A stretch of 64,000 nt of DNA from Sphingomonas sp. BK235 (GCF_004345855.1 NZ_SLXN01000001.1:930001-994000); one strand, 5' to 3'; numbered from the stretch's first letter, positions 42,315 to 52,285 are shown. The notes: generated by a model not told the origin, from the sequence alone. Numbers and translations: made by a program.

Positions 42315-42548
42315 ATGCCTGCTTTCCGCATCACCATCACCGACGCCGAATCCGCCAGCGAAGGGCTGGAGCGCCACGCCACCTACGCCTCGGCGCGACG
42401 ATCGACGATCCGCTCCGCGGTCAGCATCCTGCTCGAACGGCGATCGAATGCGCCCGCGGTTGCCGCCACCTGCGAGATCCGCAACGAATATACCGGGACC
42501 GTGCGCCGGTTCGACATCGACCTGTTGGTCGGCCCCGACAAGCCGTGA
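42315..42548 (+). CDS. 77-residue protein of unknown function
   Basis: Begins MPAFRITITDAESASEGLE; the middle has an Ala/Arg-rich helix (ARRSTIRSAVSILLERR) and the end alternates as beta strands (ATCEIRNEYTGTVRRFDIDLLV). The overall layout recalls small DUF6894-like proteins, but the match is weak. GTG 42297 is an alternative start. It is followed by tRNA-Met. Confidence 0.5.
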   Translation: MPAFRITITDAESASEGLERHATYASARRSTIRSAVSILLERRSNAPAVAATCEIRNEYTGTVRRFDIDLLVGPDKP

Positions 42549-42592
42549 CGCCGGCCCGGCCGGATCGTCGCACGCGCTGTCGGCTGTCACGA

Positions 42593-42669
42593 TGGTAGCG
42601 GAGGAGGGACTTGAACCCCCGACACGCGGATTATGATTCCGCTGCTCTAACCAGCTGAGCTACTCCGCC
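42593..42669 (-). tRNA. tRNA-Met (CAU), elongator type
   Basis: 77 bases with an encoded CCA. Acceptor GGCGGAG with CTCCGCT; anticodon loop ATCATAA gives CAU. Overall sequence matches the alphaproteobacterial elongator Met form. The Ile2 form, which also has a CAU anticodon before lysidine modification, is less likely. Confidence 0.85.
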
Positions 42670-42721
42670 CCAAGGGCATTCGCCGAAGCGAGGGCGCCTC
42701 TTAGCAGTGCGCGCGCGGTCG

Positions 42722-44059
42722 TCAAGCCGCAACCGGCACGCCGAACAGGTCGTGCTCGTCGGCTTCCTCGATCAGCACGCGGACGATGTCGCCCGGGGCG
42801 AGATGCGCCGAGTCGCGGAGCTGAACCTCGCCATCGATTTCCGGGGCGTCCGCCTGCGATCGCGCGGTCGCGCCGCCGCTGTCTGGATCCACCGCATCGA
42901 CAATCACCTCGAGCGTGCGCCCGACCTTGGCCGCGAGCTTCGCCGCGGAGATCGCCGCGGTCTTGGCCATGATGCGGGCGTAGCGCTCCTCCTTGACCTC
43001 GTCGGGGACGTGATCGGGCAGGTCGTTCGCCGCCGCGCCGGCGACCGGCTCGAACCGGAACGCGCCGACGCGATCGAGCTGTGCCTCGTCGAGCCAGTCG
43101 AGCAGATAGTCGAAGTCCGCCTCGGTCTCCCCCGGGAAGCCGACCACGAAGGTCGAGCGGATCGCGATATCGGGGCAGATCTCGCGCCAGGCGCGGATGC
43201 GGCCGAGCACCTTGGCGTCGTTGGCCGGCCGCTTCATCCGTCGCAGCACCGCGGGCGCGGCATGCTGGAACGGTATGTCGAGATAGGGCAGCACCAGCCC
43301 CTCCGCCATCAGCGGGATCACCTGATCGACGTGTGGATAGGGATAGACATAGTGGAGCCGCATCCAGGGCGCGATCCGGCCGAGCTCACGCGCCAGATCG
43401 GTCATGTGCGGTCGCACCTCGCGATCCTTCCAGCGCCGCGGCTGGTCGCGAATGTCGAGGCCATAAGCGGAGGTATCCTGACTGATCACCAGCAGCTCGC
43501 GCGTCCCCGCGGCGACCAGTTTCTCCGCCTCGCGCAGGATGGCGTCGGGGCGGCGGCTGACCAGATCGCCGCGCAGCGACGGGATGATGCAGAAGGAACA
43601 GCGGTGGTTGCAGCCCTCCGAGATCTTCAGATAGCTGTAATGTCGCGGCGTCAGCTTCAGCCCGGCGTCGGGGATCAGATCGACATAGGGGCTGATCGCG
43701 GCAGGCGCGGCGGCATGGACCGCCTCCACCACCTGCTCATATTCATGCGCGCCGGTGATCGCGAGCACGTCGGGGAAGCGCTGGCGGATCGCCTCGGCTT
43801 CCTTGCCCATGCAGCCGGTGACGATCACGCGCCCGTTCTCGGCGATGGCCTCGCCGATCGCCTCGAGGCTCTCCTCCTTGGCGGAGTCGAGGAAGCCGCA
43901 GGTGTTGACCAGCACGACGTCGGCGCCGGCATAATCGGGCGACATGTGATAGCCGTCGGCGCGGAGTTGGGTCAGGATCCGCTCGGAATCGACCAGATTC
44001 TTCGGGCAGCCGAGCGAGACCATGCCGACGCGCGGCGGGGAGGGGAGTAGAGTTGCCAT
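42722..44059 (-). CDS. rimO: Ribosomal protein S12 methylthiotransferase
   Basis: Radical-SAM enzyme that methylthiolates an aspartate of ribosomal protein S12. 445 residues from ATG 44059; the upstream extension is not family-like. The N-terminal UPF0004 domain with its cluster cysteines ([29 protein letters not shown]) is followed by the radical-SAM motif [14 protein letters not shown] and a C-terminal TRAM domain ending [13 protein letters not shown]. It diverges from anmK. Confidence 0.96.
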   Translation of the reverse strand: MATLLPSPPRVGMVSLGCPKNLVDSERILTQLRADGYHMSPDYAGADVVLVNTCGFLDSAKEESLEAIGEAIAENGRVIVTGCMGKEAEAIRQRFPDVLAITGAHEYEQVVEAVHAAAPAAISPYVDLIPDAGLKLTPRHYSYLKISEGCNHRCSFCIIPSLRGDLVSRRPDAILREAEKLVAAGTRELLVISQDTSAYGLDIRDQPRRWKDREVRPHMTDLARELGRIAPWMRLHYVYPYPHVDQVIPLMAEGLVLPYLDIPFQHAAPAVLRRMKRPANDAKVLGRIRAWREICPDIAIRSTFVVGFPGETEADFDYLLDWLDEAQLDRVGAFRFEPVAGAAANDLPDHVPDEVKEERYARIMAKTAAISAAKLAAKVGRTLEVIVDAVDPDSGGATARSQADAPEIDGEVQLRDSAHLAPGDIVRVLIEEADEHDLFGVPVAA

Positions 44060-44153
44060 GAGACGTCGCGCACATAATGCGGGACGGCTCGATTTGCCAG
44101 CACCGTGCCCGCGACGATAGGAACGGCGCGTGAACGAAGGGGAAGCAGACACG

Positions 44154-45248
44154 ATGCGGGCGATCGGGCTGATGTCGGGCACCTCGCTCGACGGGATCGA
44201 CGCGGCGCTGATCGAGAGCGACGGCGACCGCGCCGCGCGGCTGGTCGCGTTCCGCGACGAACCCTATTCGGATCAGGCACGCGCGCAGCTCGCGGCCGCG
44301 ACGCAGCTCGCGCTCGGCTTCCAGCGCCCGCGGGCGAGCCCGCCGATCGTCGCCGCGGCCGAGCTGATCACGCGGACCCATGTGATGGCGGTGCAGAAGC
44401 TGCTGCGCGACGCCGGGCTGAGCGCCGGGGAGATCGACGTCATCGGCTTTCACGGCCAGACGGTGGCGCATCGCCCCGACCGCGGCTGGACCTGGCAGAT
44501 CGGCGACGGGCAGACGCTCGCCGACGCGACGGGCGTCACCACCGTGGCCGATTTCCGCTCCGCCGACGTCGCCGCCGGCGGGCAGGGGGCGCCGCTGCTG
44601 CCGGTCTATCATGCCGCACGCGCGGCCGAGCTCGACGGGCCGGTGGCCATCCTCAACCTCGGCGGAGTCGCCAATATCACGCTGGTCGCCGACGGTGAGC
44701 CGCTCGCCGCCTTCGACACCGGTCCCGCCAACGGGCTGATCGACAGCTGGATCGAGCAGGAGACCGGCGAGCGCTTCGATCGCGACGGGGCGACCGCGGC
44801 GGCCGGGCGCGTCGACGACAGCGTGCTCGGCGCGATGCTGGATCATCCCTTCTTCGACGCGCCTTATCCCAAGTCGCTCGACCGCAACGATTTCACCGTG
44901 CAGCCCGCGCGCGGGCTGGCGCTGGCGGACGGCGCGGCAACGCTCACCGCCTTCACCGCGGCGAGCGTCGCGGTCGCGTTGCGGCTGCTGCCGCGCGCGC
45001 CGCGGCGCTTGCTGGTCGGCGGGGGCGGGCGGCACAATCCCACGCTGATGCGGATGATCGCCGAGCAGACCGGGCTTCTGCCCGAGCCGGTCGATGCACT
45101 CGGCTGGAACGGCGACTCGCTCGAGGCGGAGGGCTTCGCCTATATGGCGATACGGACGCTGCGCGGGCTGCCGATCAGTTTCCCCGGCACCACGGGAGCG
45201 CCGCGCCCGCTGCCGGGCGGCACCACGTTCCGGCCGCGCGGACGTTGA
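44154..45248 (+). CDS. anmK: Anhydro-N-acetylmuramic acid kinase
   Basis: Recycles peptidoglycan by opening and phosphorylating 1,6-anhydro-MurNAc. 364 residues from ATG 44154, supported by AAGGGGAAG upstream; GTG 44130 would add eight residues. Motifs: [41 protein letters not shown] and [14 protein letters not shown]. The mltB transglycosylase at 62122, which can release the substrate, is far away, so no operon link. Confidence 0.95.
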   Translation: MRAIGLMSGTSLDGIDAALIESDGDRAARLVAFRDEPYSDQARAQLAAATQLALGFQRPRASPPIVAAAELITRTHVMAVQKLLRDAGLSAGEIDVIGFHGQTVAHRPDRGWTWQIGDGQTLADATGVTTVADFRSADVAAGGQGAPLLPVYHAARAAELDGPVAILNLGGVANITLVADGEPLAAFDTGPANGLIDSWIEQETGERFDRDGATAAAGRVDDSVLGAMLDHPFFDAPYPKSLDRNDFTVQPARGLALADGAATLTAFTAASVAVALRLLPRAPRRLLVGGGGRHNPTLMRMIAEQTGLLPEPVDALGWNGDSLEAEGFAYMAIRTLRGLPISFPGTTGAPRPLPGGTTFRPRGR

Positions 45249-45265
45249 GCGCCGGCGCCTGATCC

Positions 45266-45688
45266 TCAGCGCGTGACGGTCACCGTCGCGGGATGGTGCT
45301 TGTCGAGATAGCGCTTGATCCGCTTCACGTTGCGCGTGTTCGAGCGATACATCAGGTCGGCCGCGTCGCCGATCAGCGGCACCGCGCCGAGCAAGGTGTC
45401 GAAGCCGATCCGCGCGGTCATGCCCAGCAGCGCGGCGCGGCTCATGCCGAGGTTGCGCGCTTCCCAGACGATCCACATGCCCATCGCCGCGGTCACCAGG
45501 TCGCCGACCACCGGCACCAGCCCGATGATCGCGTCGAGCCCGACGCGGCGATTGAGGCCGGGAATGACGAACAATCCTTCGAGCAATTGCTCCATCGCCT
45601 CGACGCGGCGGCGGACCGAGGCGGGATCATTGCCGATGGGCAGCGACGCGAGCAGCGGCGACGCGAGCGGGGTGGGGCGGACGACCAT
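45266..45688 (-). CDS. DUF4112 family membrane protein
   Basis: 140 residues from ATG 45688. The core LEGLFVIPGLNRRVGLDAIIGLVPVVGDLVTAAMG and FDTLLGAVPLIGDAADLMYRSNTRN repeats the G-L-(V/I)-P-(V/L)-(V/I)-G-D motif, which defines DUF4112. Two hydrophobic segments probably insert in the membrane. Function unknown. It starts five bases after the stop of the lipoprotein gene upstream. Confidence 0.88.
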   Translation of the reverse strand: MVVRPTPLASPLLASLPIGNDPASVRRRVEAMEQLLEGLFVIPGLNRRVGLDAIIGLVPVVGDLVTAAMGMWIVWEARNLGMSRAALLGMTARIGFDTLLGAVPLIGDAADLMYRSNTRNVKRIKRYLDKHHPATVTVTR

Positions 45689-45693
45689 GGAAC

Positions 45694-47159
45694 TTAGTTG
45701 GTGTCGGCGCGCAGCCGGTTCAACGGGTGGAAGGCGCGCGCATTGGCCTGCCATTGACGCAGCCGCAGCGCGACCAGCGACCAGCGGAAGGGACGCGCGA
45801 TCGGGATGAAGGCGATGTCGTCGGTCAGCAGCCGGTCGGCTTGTGCGATCGCGCTCGCGCGCGCCTCGAGCGTGTCGGCGAGCCGCGCCGCCTCGATCGC
45901 GTCGCGCGCCGGCTCCGCACAATCGTCGCAGGCGCGCGCCAGATACCAACGCGCGCTGTCATAAGGTGCCACGTCATCGACCAGACGCAGATCGGCCGCC
46001 TTGTCGTCCGGCGCGACCCGCACGGCGCGAACCCCGATCGCGGCGAGATCGCGTGCGAGCCGCGCCCACAGCAACGTCCCTCCCGCGCCAGCCGGCAGCG
46101 CCAGCCGCAACGTCGGTGCCGGCGCGCCCGCGCGGGCGCGCCATGCCGCGACCCGCGCGCGCGCGGCTGACTGTCGCTGCTCGGGCAGCACGATGGCCCA
46201 GCCTGGCGCGGCCGGAGGTGCCGCCGAGTCGAGCTGCTCGGGCAGGATCGTCTCGCGCGCGATCCAGTCGCCTGAGACGCTGGCGGTCAGATCACCGCGG
46301 TCGATCGCCTGGGCCACCGCCGCGCGATTGGTCGCCTCGGCGAGGAAGCCGTCGCGGCGCGTGACCGCCAGTCCGAACAGGCCCGCCGCAGGGTCGATCC
46401 GCACGTTGACGGGGGCTGGATTCGCGGCGCGCAGGATCGGCCAATCGATCAGCGTACCGCCCGACACCAGATCGGATTGCCGTTCGACGAAGCGGAGGAT
46501 CGCGCTCGCGGCGCGTTCGCCGCGCAACAGCACATTGTCCTCGGCGGCCGGGGCAGGGTCGTCAGGATCGCGCTCCGGGTCGAGCGCTGGGGTCAGCAGC
46601 TGCCCGGCGGCATGGCCCGGCCTCAGGCGCATCGGTCCCGCACCACCTGCCGGACGTGGTCGCTCGCGCACCAGCGCCAGTTCGGGCTGCGCGAACAATT
46701 TGAGCAGGTCGGGGCGCGGGCGCGCGAGTTCGATCTCGATCACCTCGGGCGTCATCTCGACGATCGAGGACACCGCGGTGAGGAAGGGCGCGAGTCGATT
46801 GTCCGCGCGGGCCGATGTCTGGCGCTTGAGCGCGGCGACCACCTGCGCGGCGGTCAGCCGCTGCCCGTCCGACCAGCGCGCCTCGCGGAGGCGGAAGATA
46901 TAGCTGCGCCCCTCATCGGTGACGATCCAGCGTTCCGCCACCCCCGCCTCGACCTGGCCGGCGGCATCGAGCCGCACCAGTCCTTCCGCGAGCGAGTCGG
47001 TGAGCAGGCGATCGGGTTCGGCGAGCGCGCGCCGGTCCGCGCCGGCGAGGTGCGGGGTCGCACCGATGACGCTCACCACCACGGGGCCGACATCGGCGCG
47101 CCGACCGCAGCCGGTCGCGCTCGCCAGCGCCGCGAGCAGGAGGGCGCCGCGTCCGATGA
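45694..47159 (-). CDS. Peptide/nickel ABC transporter substrate-binding lipoprotein; start uncertain
   Basis: About 488 residues of SBP_bac_5 type: RLLTDSLAEGLVRLDAAGQVEAGVAERW, YIFRLREARWSDGQRLTAAQVVAALKRQ. The N-terminus is a lipoprotein signal, IIGRGALLLAALASATGCGRR, with the lipobox at TGC. No ATG, GTG or TTG lies between it and the 3' end of tRNA-Leu at 47160. In frame, ATC (47159) directly at the tRNA end is the only position that fits the signal. The next upstream ATG (47247) would read through the whole tRNA; the first GTG downstream loses the lipobox. No permease genes are adjacent. Confidence 0.72.
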
Positions 47160-47243
47160 TGGTGCGGACGGCGGGACTCGAACCCGCACGCCGATGGCAG
47201 AGGATTTTAAGTCCCCAGCGTCTACCGATTCCGCCACGTCCGC
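47160..47243 (-). tRNA. tRNA-Leu (UAA)
   Basis: 84 bases with an encoded CCA. Acceptor GCGGACG pairs with CGTCCGC; anticodon loop CTTAAAA gives UAA; a long variable arm (class II) follows. It abuts the 5' end of the lipoprotein gene on the same strand. Confidence 0.94.
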
Positions 47244-47295
47244 CCATCGTCGACCACGAAGCCGTTGCGGCGCGGCGCGTCAACCCGGCTGGCGC

Positions 47296-47577
47296 TCAGC
47301 TCACGTTGAGCCGAAGGCGCATCTCCTTGCCGGGCTTGAAGAAGGGGACGCGCTTGGCGTCCACCTCGACCGTCTCGCCGGTGCGCGGGTTGCGCCCGAC
47401 TCGCGCGTTGCGCGCGCGCGTCGAGAAGGCACCGAAGCCGCGCAGCTCGACCCGGCCGTTGTCGGCGAGACGCAAGGTGATCTCGTCGAAGAAGATCGAG
47501 ACGATCGCTTCCACGTCGCGCTGCGCCAGCTCCGGATTGCCCGCCGCCAACTGCTGCACCAACTCCGAGCGTATCAT
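47296..47577 (-). CDS. ihfB: Integration host factor beta subunit
   Basis: 93-residue nucleoid-bending protein that pairs with IHF alpha. HU/IHF fold with the DNA-clamping arm [32 protein letters not shown]-like core is [18 protein letters not shown] 47577 gives the standard length; a longer frame adds unlike-family residues. Upstream rpsA is on the same strand but is closed by a terminator, so ihfB probably has its own promoter. Confidence 0.95.
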   Translation of the reverse strand: MIRSELVQQLAAGNPELAQRDVEAIVSIFFDEITLRLADNGRVELRGFGAFSTRARNARVGRNPRTGETVEVDAKRVPFFKPGKEMRLRLNVS

Positions 47578-47710
47578 CGTCTCTCCGTTCACATCCGTAT
47601 ACCGAGCGGGTCGGGTTGATACAGGTAAGCTTCCCCGCGCGATAGCACCGAACTGGTACTGTTTCGGCATAATGGGTCATCGGCGGACGGTTGAGCGCGA
47701 CACCAACGAG

Positions 47711-47744
47711 AAAGGGGACCGGCCGACCGGCCGATCCCCCTTTT
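47711..47744 (-). terminator. Rho-independent-type terminator of rpsA
   Basis: A symmetrical GC hairpin (AAAGGGG to CCCCTTTT) with CGGCC arms lies 26 bases after the rpsA stop. Read on the minus strand it ends in TTTCTCGTT. The opposite strand also ends in TTTT, so it may work both ways. Confidence 0.7.
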
Positions 47745-47770
47745 ACCCGTCGCGATGAGCGACCTGCGGC

Positions 47771-49477
47771 TTACTTCTTGGTGTCGCGCGCCTTGAGCGC
47801 CTCGCCCAGGATGTCGCCCAGCGACGCGCCCGAGTCGGACGAGCCGTACTGCGCCACCGCCTGCTTCTCCTCGGAGATCTGCATCGCCTTGATCGAGAAG
47901 GTGGGCTTCTTCGAACGATCGAACCCGGTGACCATCGCGTCGAACTTCTGACCGACCTGGAAGCGCTCCGGACGCTGCTCGTCGCGGTCGCGGCCGAGGT
48001 CGGTCCGCTTGATGAAGCCGGTCGCGCCATCGTCGCCCTGCTGCACCTCAAGACCCGCGTCGCGGACCTCGAGCACGGTGACGGTGACGACCTGGTTCTT
48101 GCCCAGGCGATCGCCCGCGCCCGCCGCGACCGGACCGCCGCGCTCGAGCTGCTTCATGCCGAGCGAGATGCGCTCCTTCTCGGGATCGATGTCGAGCACC
48201 ACCGCCTGGACGGTCTCGCCCTTGCGGTGCAGGTTGAGCGCGTCCTCACCCGAGACGCCCCACGCGATGTCGGACATGTGGACCATGCCGTCGACGTCGT
48301 TGTCCAGGCCGATGAAGAGACCGAACTCGGTCGCGTTCTTGACCTCGCCCTCGACGGTCGAGCCGATCGGGTGCGCGGCGGCGAACGCCTCCCACGGATT
48401 GGCCTGTGCCTGCTTCAGGCCCAGCGAGATGCGGCGCTTGTCCTCGTCGACCTCGAGCACCACCACGTCCACCTCCTGCGAGGTCGACACGATCTTGCCC
48501 GGATGGACGTTCTTCTTGGTCCACGACATCTCGGACACGTGGACGAGGCCCTCGATGCCCGCCTCGAGCTCGACGAACGCACCGTATTCGGTGATGTTGG
48601 TGACGCGGCCCGACAGCTTGGCGCCGACCGGATACTTGGCCGACGCGCCGTCCCACGGATCGCTCTCGAGCTGCTTCATGCCCAGCGAGATGCGCTGCGT
48701 GTCCTTGTTGATGCGGATGATCTGCACCTTCACGGTGTCGCCGATGTTGATCATCTCGCTCGGATGGCCGACGCGCTTGTAGCTGAGGTCGGTGACGTGC
48801 AGCAGGCCGTCGATCCCGCCCAGGTCGACGAAGGCGCCATAGTCGGTGATGTTCTTCACCACGCCGTCGATGATCTGGCCCTCGTGGAGCGACTGGATCA
48901 GGCCCGAGCGCTGCTCGGCGCGGGTCTCTTCCAGCACCGCGCGACGCGACACCACGATGTTGCCGCGCTTGCGGTCCATCTTGAGGATCTGGAACGGCTG
49001 CGGGATGTCCATCAGCGGCGTGACGTCACGCACCGGGCGGATGTCGACCTGCGAGCCGGGGAGGAACGCCACCGCGCCGTTGAGGTCGACGGTGAAGCCG
49101 CCCTTGACGCGGCCGAAGATCACGCCCTCGACGCGCGCGGTCTTGCTGAACTCGAGCTCGAGCTTGTCCCAGGCGGCCTCGCGGCGCGCGCGGTCGCGGC
49201 TGAGCATCGCCTCGCCGTGCATGTTCTCGACCCGGTCGACATAGACCTCGACCTCGTCGCCGACCTTGAGCTCGGCCTTCTGTCCCGGTGCCGGCGCGAA
49301 CTCGCGCAGCGGCACGCGGCCCTCGCTCTTCAGACCGACGTCGATCACCGCCAGGTCGTTCTCGATGCCGGTCACGGTGCCGAGCACCACGCGGCCCTCG
49401 AAGCTGTCGGCACCGCCGAACATGTCATCGAGCAGCGCCGCGAATTCGTCGCGCGAGGGAGTTGCCGTAGAGGCCAT
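47771..49477 (-). CDS. rpsA: 30S ribosomal protein S1
   Basis: 568 residues with six S1 (OB-fold) RNA-binding repeats, recognisable by the recurrent G-x-V-x-(N/G)-(I/V)-(T/V)-(D/E)-(Y/F)-GAFV(D/E)L pattern, for example KNITDYGAFVDLGGIDGLLH and TNITEYGAFVELEAGIEGLVH. The N-terminal ribosome-docking domain begins MASTATPSRDEFAALLDDMFG. S1 melts structured mRNAs on the 30S subunit. It follows cmk on the same strand, as is usual in proteobacteria, but here a 396-base gap with its own promoter and a repeat intervenes. Confidence 0.97.
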   Translation of the reverse strand: MASTATPSRDEFAALLDDMFGGADSFEGRVVLGTVTGIENDLAVIDVGLKSEGRVPLREFAPAPGQKAELKVGDEVEVYVDRVENMHGEAMLSRDRARREAAWDKLELEFSKTARVEGVIFGRVKGGFTVDLNGAVAFLPGSQVDIRPVRDVTPLMDIPQPFQILKMDRKRGNIVVSRRAVLEETRAEQRSGLIQSLHEGQIIDGVVKNITDYGAFVDLGGIDGLLHVTDLSYKRVGHPSEMINIGDTVKVQIIRINKDTQRISLGMKQLESDPWDGASAKYPVGAKLSGRVTNITEYGAFVELEAGIEGLVHVSEMSWTKKNVHPGKIVSTSQEVDVVVLEVDEDKRRISLGLKQAQANPWEAFAAAHPIGSTVEGEVKNATEFGLFIGLDNDVDGMVHMSDIAWGVSGEDALNLHRKGETVQAVVLDIDPEKERISLGMKQLERGGPVAAGAGDRLGKNQVVTVTVLEVRDAGLEVQQGDDGATGFIKRTDLGRDRDEQRPERFQVGQKFDAMVTGFDRSKKPTFSIKAMQISEEKQAVAQYGSSDSGASLGDILGEALKARDTKK

Positions 49478-49671
49478 AAATGCTTCGTCCTAGTCGTGTT
49501 TCCGGCCAAGCGGTTGGGTCCGCTGGTCTTGGCCATCACCGTCGCGGCGGCCGCATGCCGCGCGCGACATCCGTGTCGGCACGAGGTGCGAGGAGACGCC
49601 GCCCATAAGCGAAAAGGCGCGAGAGGACCTGCCTGTCGCGCCATGCCTCCGCGAGCCCCAGCCCACCGGAC
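49478..49671 (-). promoter_or_regulatory. Long untranslated leader of rpsA
   Basis: About 194 bases separate the predicted start point from the rpsA ATG. The leader contains a hairpin of GGCCAAG and CTTGGCC with an inner GCGG/CCGC (about 49503-49535). S1 is known to regulate its own translation through leader structure in other bacteria; here this is only inferred. A short frame (MAKTSGPNRLAG...) overlaps the hairpin but has no ribosome binding site. Confidence 0.4.
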
Positions 49672-49677
49672 CTGAGT

Positions 49678-49706
49678 TATATAGCGGATAAGCGGAGGGT
49701 GGACAA
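49678..49706 (-). promoter_or_regulatory. Probable rpsA promoter
   Basis: On the minus strand TTGTCC (49706-49701), a 17-base spacer, TATATA (49683-49678). Both boxes match well and the spacing is optimal. Lies downstream of repeat copy 4 in the transcription direction. Confidence 0.65.
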
Positions 49707-49756
49707 GCGGCGGACGCACGGTCGGCCAAGGTGCTGCCAGTGGCTCCCTACCACCG

Positions 49757-49854
49757 CCGTCATCCTGAACTTGTTTCAGGATCCACCGCTCCGCAGGCGC
49801 CGCGACGTGGATGACAGCGGCACCGTGGATCCTGAAACGAGTTCAGGATGACGG
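49757..49854. repeat. Paired-hairpin intergenic repeat, copy 4 (covariant form)
   Basis: Same 98-base length and 30-base arms (49757-49786, 49825-49854) as the other copies. Each arm hairpin reads ATCCTGAA-CTTGT-TTCAGGAT instead of ATCCCGGA-CTTGT-TCCGGGAT. The changed bases are paired and substituted on both sides, so pairing is kept and the loop CTTGT is unchanged. Located between cmk and rpsA. Confidence 0.9.
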
Positions 49855-49873
49855 CGGGAGGGGTAGGGCCCCC

Positions 49874-50524
49874 TCACACCGGTGGCGCGGCCACCGCGGC
49901 GGCGCGCGCGAGCCGTGCCTCGACCAGCGCGATCGACTTGGCCACCGCCGCCTCGATCGACAGGAAGCTGGTGTCGAGCTGCGCGGCGTCGATCGCCGGC
50001 ACCAGGGGGGCGGTGGCGCGCGAGCTGTCGCGGTCGTCGCGCGAGCGGATGTCGGCGAGCACCTGGTCGTAGCTGGTGTCGTCGCCGCGCGCGCGCAGCT
50101 CGGCGTGGCGGCGCTGCGCGCGGATCGTGGGCGTCGCGCGGATGAACAGCTTGGCGTCGGCGTCGGGGGCGATCACCGTGCCGATGTCGCGCCCGTCGAG
50201 CACCGCGCCGCCAGGCTGGTGCGCGAACCGCTTCTGCCGCTGGAGCAGCGCCGCGCGGACCAAAGGATGCGCCGAGACGATCGAGGCGATCTGCCCGGTC
50301 GCGTCGTCGCGCAACGCCGGATCGGCGAGCAGATCCTCGTCGAAGCCGCAGGCGGCGACCGCGTCGGCCTCGATCGATGGGTCGAGCTCGAGCCGCACCA
50401 CGGTGAGCGCCACCGCCCGGTACAACAGGCCGGTGTCGAGGTGGGGGACGTGATAGTGACGCGCCAGCGCGCGCGCGATCGTGCCCTTACCCGAGGCCGC
50501 CGGCCCGTCCACCGCGATGATCAC
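49874..50524 (-). CDS. cmk: Cytidylate kinase
   Basis: Phosphorylates CMP and dCMP with ATP. 216 residues. P-loop [31 protein letters not shown] (CMP binding), [15 protein letters not shown] and [19 protein letters not shown] are all typical of the family. ATG 50524 overlaps the aroA stop by four bases. The aroA-cmk-rpsA order is common in proteobacteria. Confidence 0.96.
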   Translation of the reverse strand: MIIAVDGPAASGKGTIARALARHYHVPHLDTGLLYRAVALTVVRLELDPSIEADAVAACGFDEDLLADPALRDDATGQIASIVSAHPLVRAALLQRQKRFAHQPGGAVLDGRDIGTVIAPDADAKLFIRATPTIRAQRRHAELRARGDDTSYDQVLADIRSRDDRDSSRATAPLVPAIDAAQLDTSFLSIEAAVAKSIALVEARLARAAAVAAPPV

Positions 50525-51864
50525 GCCGTCTCTCCGGAAAGCTCTGCGAGTTGCTGATAGAAGGCGGGATAACTCGTGGCGACCGGGCTCGCGTCGTCGA
50601 GCGTGATCGCGTCGCGCGCGTGCAGACCGGCGACCGTCATGCTCATCGCGATGCGATGGTCGAGCTGGGTCGCCACGGTGGCACCGCCCGCGATCTTCTC
50701 GCCACCGTTGCCATGCACGGTGAGCCCATCCTCGTGCTCGACCGTGGTGACGCCATTGGCCTCGAGCGCGACGCGCATCGCGGCGATGCGGTCGCTCTCC
50801 TTGACGCGCAACTCCTCGGCACCGCGCGCGACGGTCGCGCCGGCGGCGAAGGCGGCGGCGACGAACAGCACCGGATATTCGTCGATCATCGACGGCGCGA
50901 GATCGGGCGGCACCTCGATCCCGCTGAGCGCGGCGTGGCGCACGCGCAAGTCGGCGACGGGCTCGCCGCCCACGGTCCGCGGCTCCAGCTCGGTGATGTC
51001 GGCGCCCATCATCCGCAGCGCGGTGACGAGCCCGGCGCGCGTGGGGTTGAGCCCGACATTCTCGACCACCACGTCGCTGCCCGGCACCACCGAGGCGGCC
51101 ACCATCCAGAAGGCTGCGGACGAGGGGTCGCCCGGCACCGTGATCGACTGCGGCCGCAGCTCGGCCTCGCCCTCGAGCGCGATCACGCGGCCGCGCGGCC
51201 CCTGCTCGACCGTCAGCCGCGCGCCGAAGCCCGCCAGCATGCGCTCGCTATGATCGCGCGTCGGCACCGGCTCGATCACGCGCGTGATGCCCGGCGTGTT
51301 GAGCGCGGCGAGCAGCACCGCCGACTTCACCTGCGCCGAGGCGACGGGCAGCTCATAGTCGATCGGCACCGACGGGACGAGGCCGCGCACCGTCAGCGGC
51401 AGCCGCCCGCCCGGCGCCGACGTGATGTCGGCGCCCATCTGCGCCAGCGGCGTGATCACGCGCCCCATCGGCCGGCCCGACAGCGAGGCGTCGCCCACGA
51501 AGGTGGCGCTGACGGCGTGGCTCGCCACCAGCCCCATCAGCAGGCGGGTCGAGGTGCCCGAATTGCCCATCTCGAGCGCCTGCGCGGGCTGGAGCAGCCC
51601 GCCGACGCCGACGCCCTGGACGCGCCACACTGCGTCGTCGCCGCGCGCGATCGTCGCGCCCATCGCGCGCATCGCCGCGGCGGTGGCGAGCACGTCCTCG
51701 CCCTCCAGCAGGCCCTCGATCCGGCTCTCGCCCACCGCCAGTGCCGAGAGCATCAGCGAGCGGTGGCTGATCGACTTGTCGCCGGGGACCCGGATGCGGC
51801 CGGAGAGCCGGGCGGGCGCGCGGATCACGCGCGGGGAAGGGGAGGTGTGGGGGGAATGCGCCAT
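50521..51864 (-). CDS. aroA: 3-phosphoshikimate 1-carboxyvinyltransferase (EPSP synthase)
   Basis: Sixth step of the shikimate pathway: joins phosphoenolpyruvate to shikimate-3-phosphate. 447 residues from ATG 51864; the 41 residues upstream read through intergenic sequence. Motifs: [43 protein letters not shown]. The pattern resembles the class II form. The stop overlaps the cmk start. It diverges from the FYDLN gene. Confidence 0.96.
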   Translation of the reverse strand: MAHSPHTSPSPRVIRAPARLSGRIRVPGDKSISHRSLMLSALAVGESRIEGLLEGEDVLATAAAMRAMGATIARGDDAVWRVQGVGVGGLLQPAQALEMGNSGTSTRLLMGLVASHAVSATFVGDASLSGRPMGRVITPLAQMGADITSAPGGRLPLTVRGLVPSVPIDYELPVASAQVKSAVLLAALNTPGITRVIEPVPTRDHSERMLAGFGARLTVEQGPRGRVIALEGEAELRPQSITVPGDPSSAAFWMVAASVVPGSDVVVENVGLNPTRAGLVTALRMMGADITELEPRTVGGEPVADLRVRHAALSGIEVPPDLAPSMIDEYPVLFVAAAFAAGATVARGAEELRVKESDRIAAMRVALEANGVTTVEHEDGLTVHGNGGEKIAGGATVATQLDHRIAMSMTVAGLHARDAITLDDASPVATSYPAFYQQLAELSGETA

Positions 51865-51964
51865 GGTGCGCGGTGCTTGCCAGCCGGCTTGTGCTATGGC
51901 AAGGCGCGCCCCACTTCGGCGGCCACCCATCGTCGATCCACCCATCCGAAAGGCTTTGCACGGC

Positions 51965-52285
51965 ATGATCAAGCCGGAATGGGGCACGAAGCGTACGTGC
52001 CCGAAATGCGCGACGCGTTTCTACGACCTCGAGAAGGACGACCCCGTCACCTGCATCAACTGCGGGCACGCGTGGGAGCCCGAACCGATCCTCAAGTCCA
52101 AACAGCCGCTGCCGTTCGAGCAGGCCAAGCCCGACAAGCAGGAGCCCGACCGCGATCTCGCCGGTGACGACGAGGATCTGGACACGAACGAGGACGAGGA
52201 GCCCTCGGCCGACGACGAGGTCGACCTCGGCGGCGACGACGATCTCGGCGTCGAGACCAGCAGCGACGACGACGACAACAACTAA
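51965..52285 (+). CDS. TIGR02300/FYDLN_acid family protein
   Basis: 106 residues from ATG 51965. The N-terminal zinc ribbon has CPKC and CINC around FYDLEKDDP, the family hallmark, and the C-terminal half is a low-complexity Asp/Glu tail with no structure. The family is conserved across alphaproteobacteria and has no assigned role; a nucleic-acid or chaperone role for the acidic tail is only a guess. It diverges from aroA across 100 bases. Confidence 0.9.
   Translation: MIKPEWGTKRTCPKCATRFYDLEKDDPVTCINCGHAWEPEPILKSKQPLPFEQAKPDKQEPDRDLAGDDEDLDTNEDEEPSADDEVDLGGDDDLGVETSSDDDDNN

Noticed and set aside
42593-42669. Reading the CAU tRNA as Ile2
   Set aside because: The acceptor and D-arm sequence fit the elongator Met form better; a covariance search would decide.
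49490-49729. Small reading frames in the rpsA leader as leader peptides
   Set aside because: No ribosome binding site and they run across the hairpin and into rpsA without a suitable stop.
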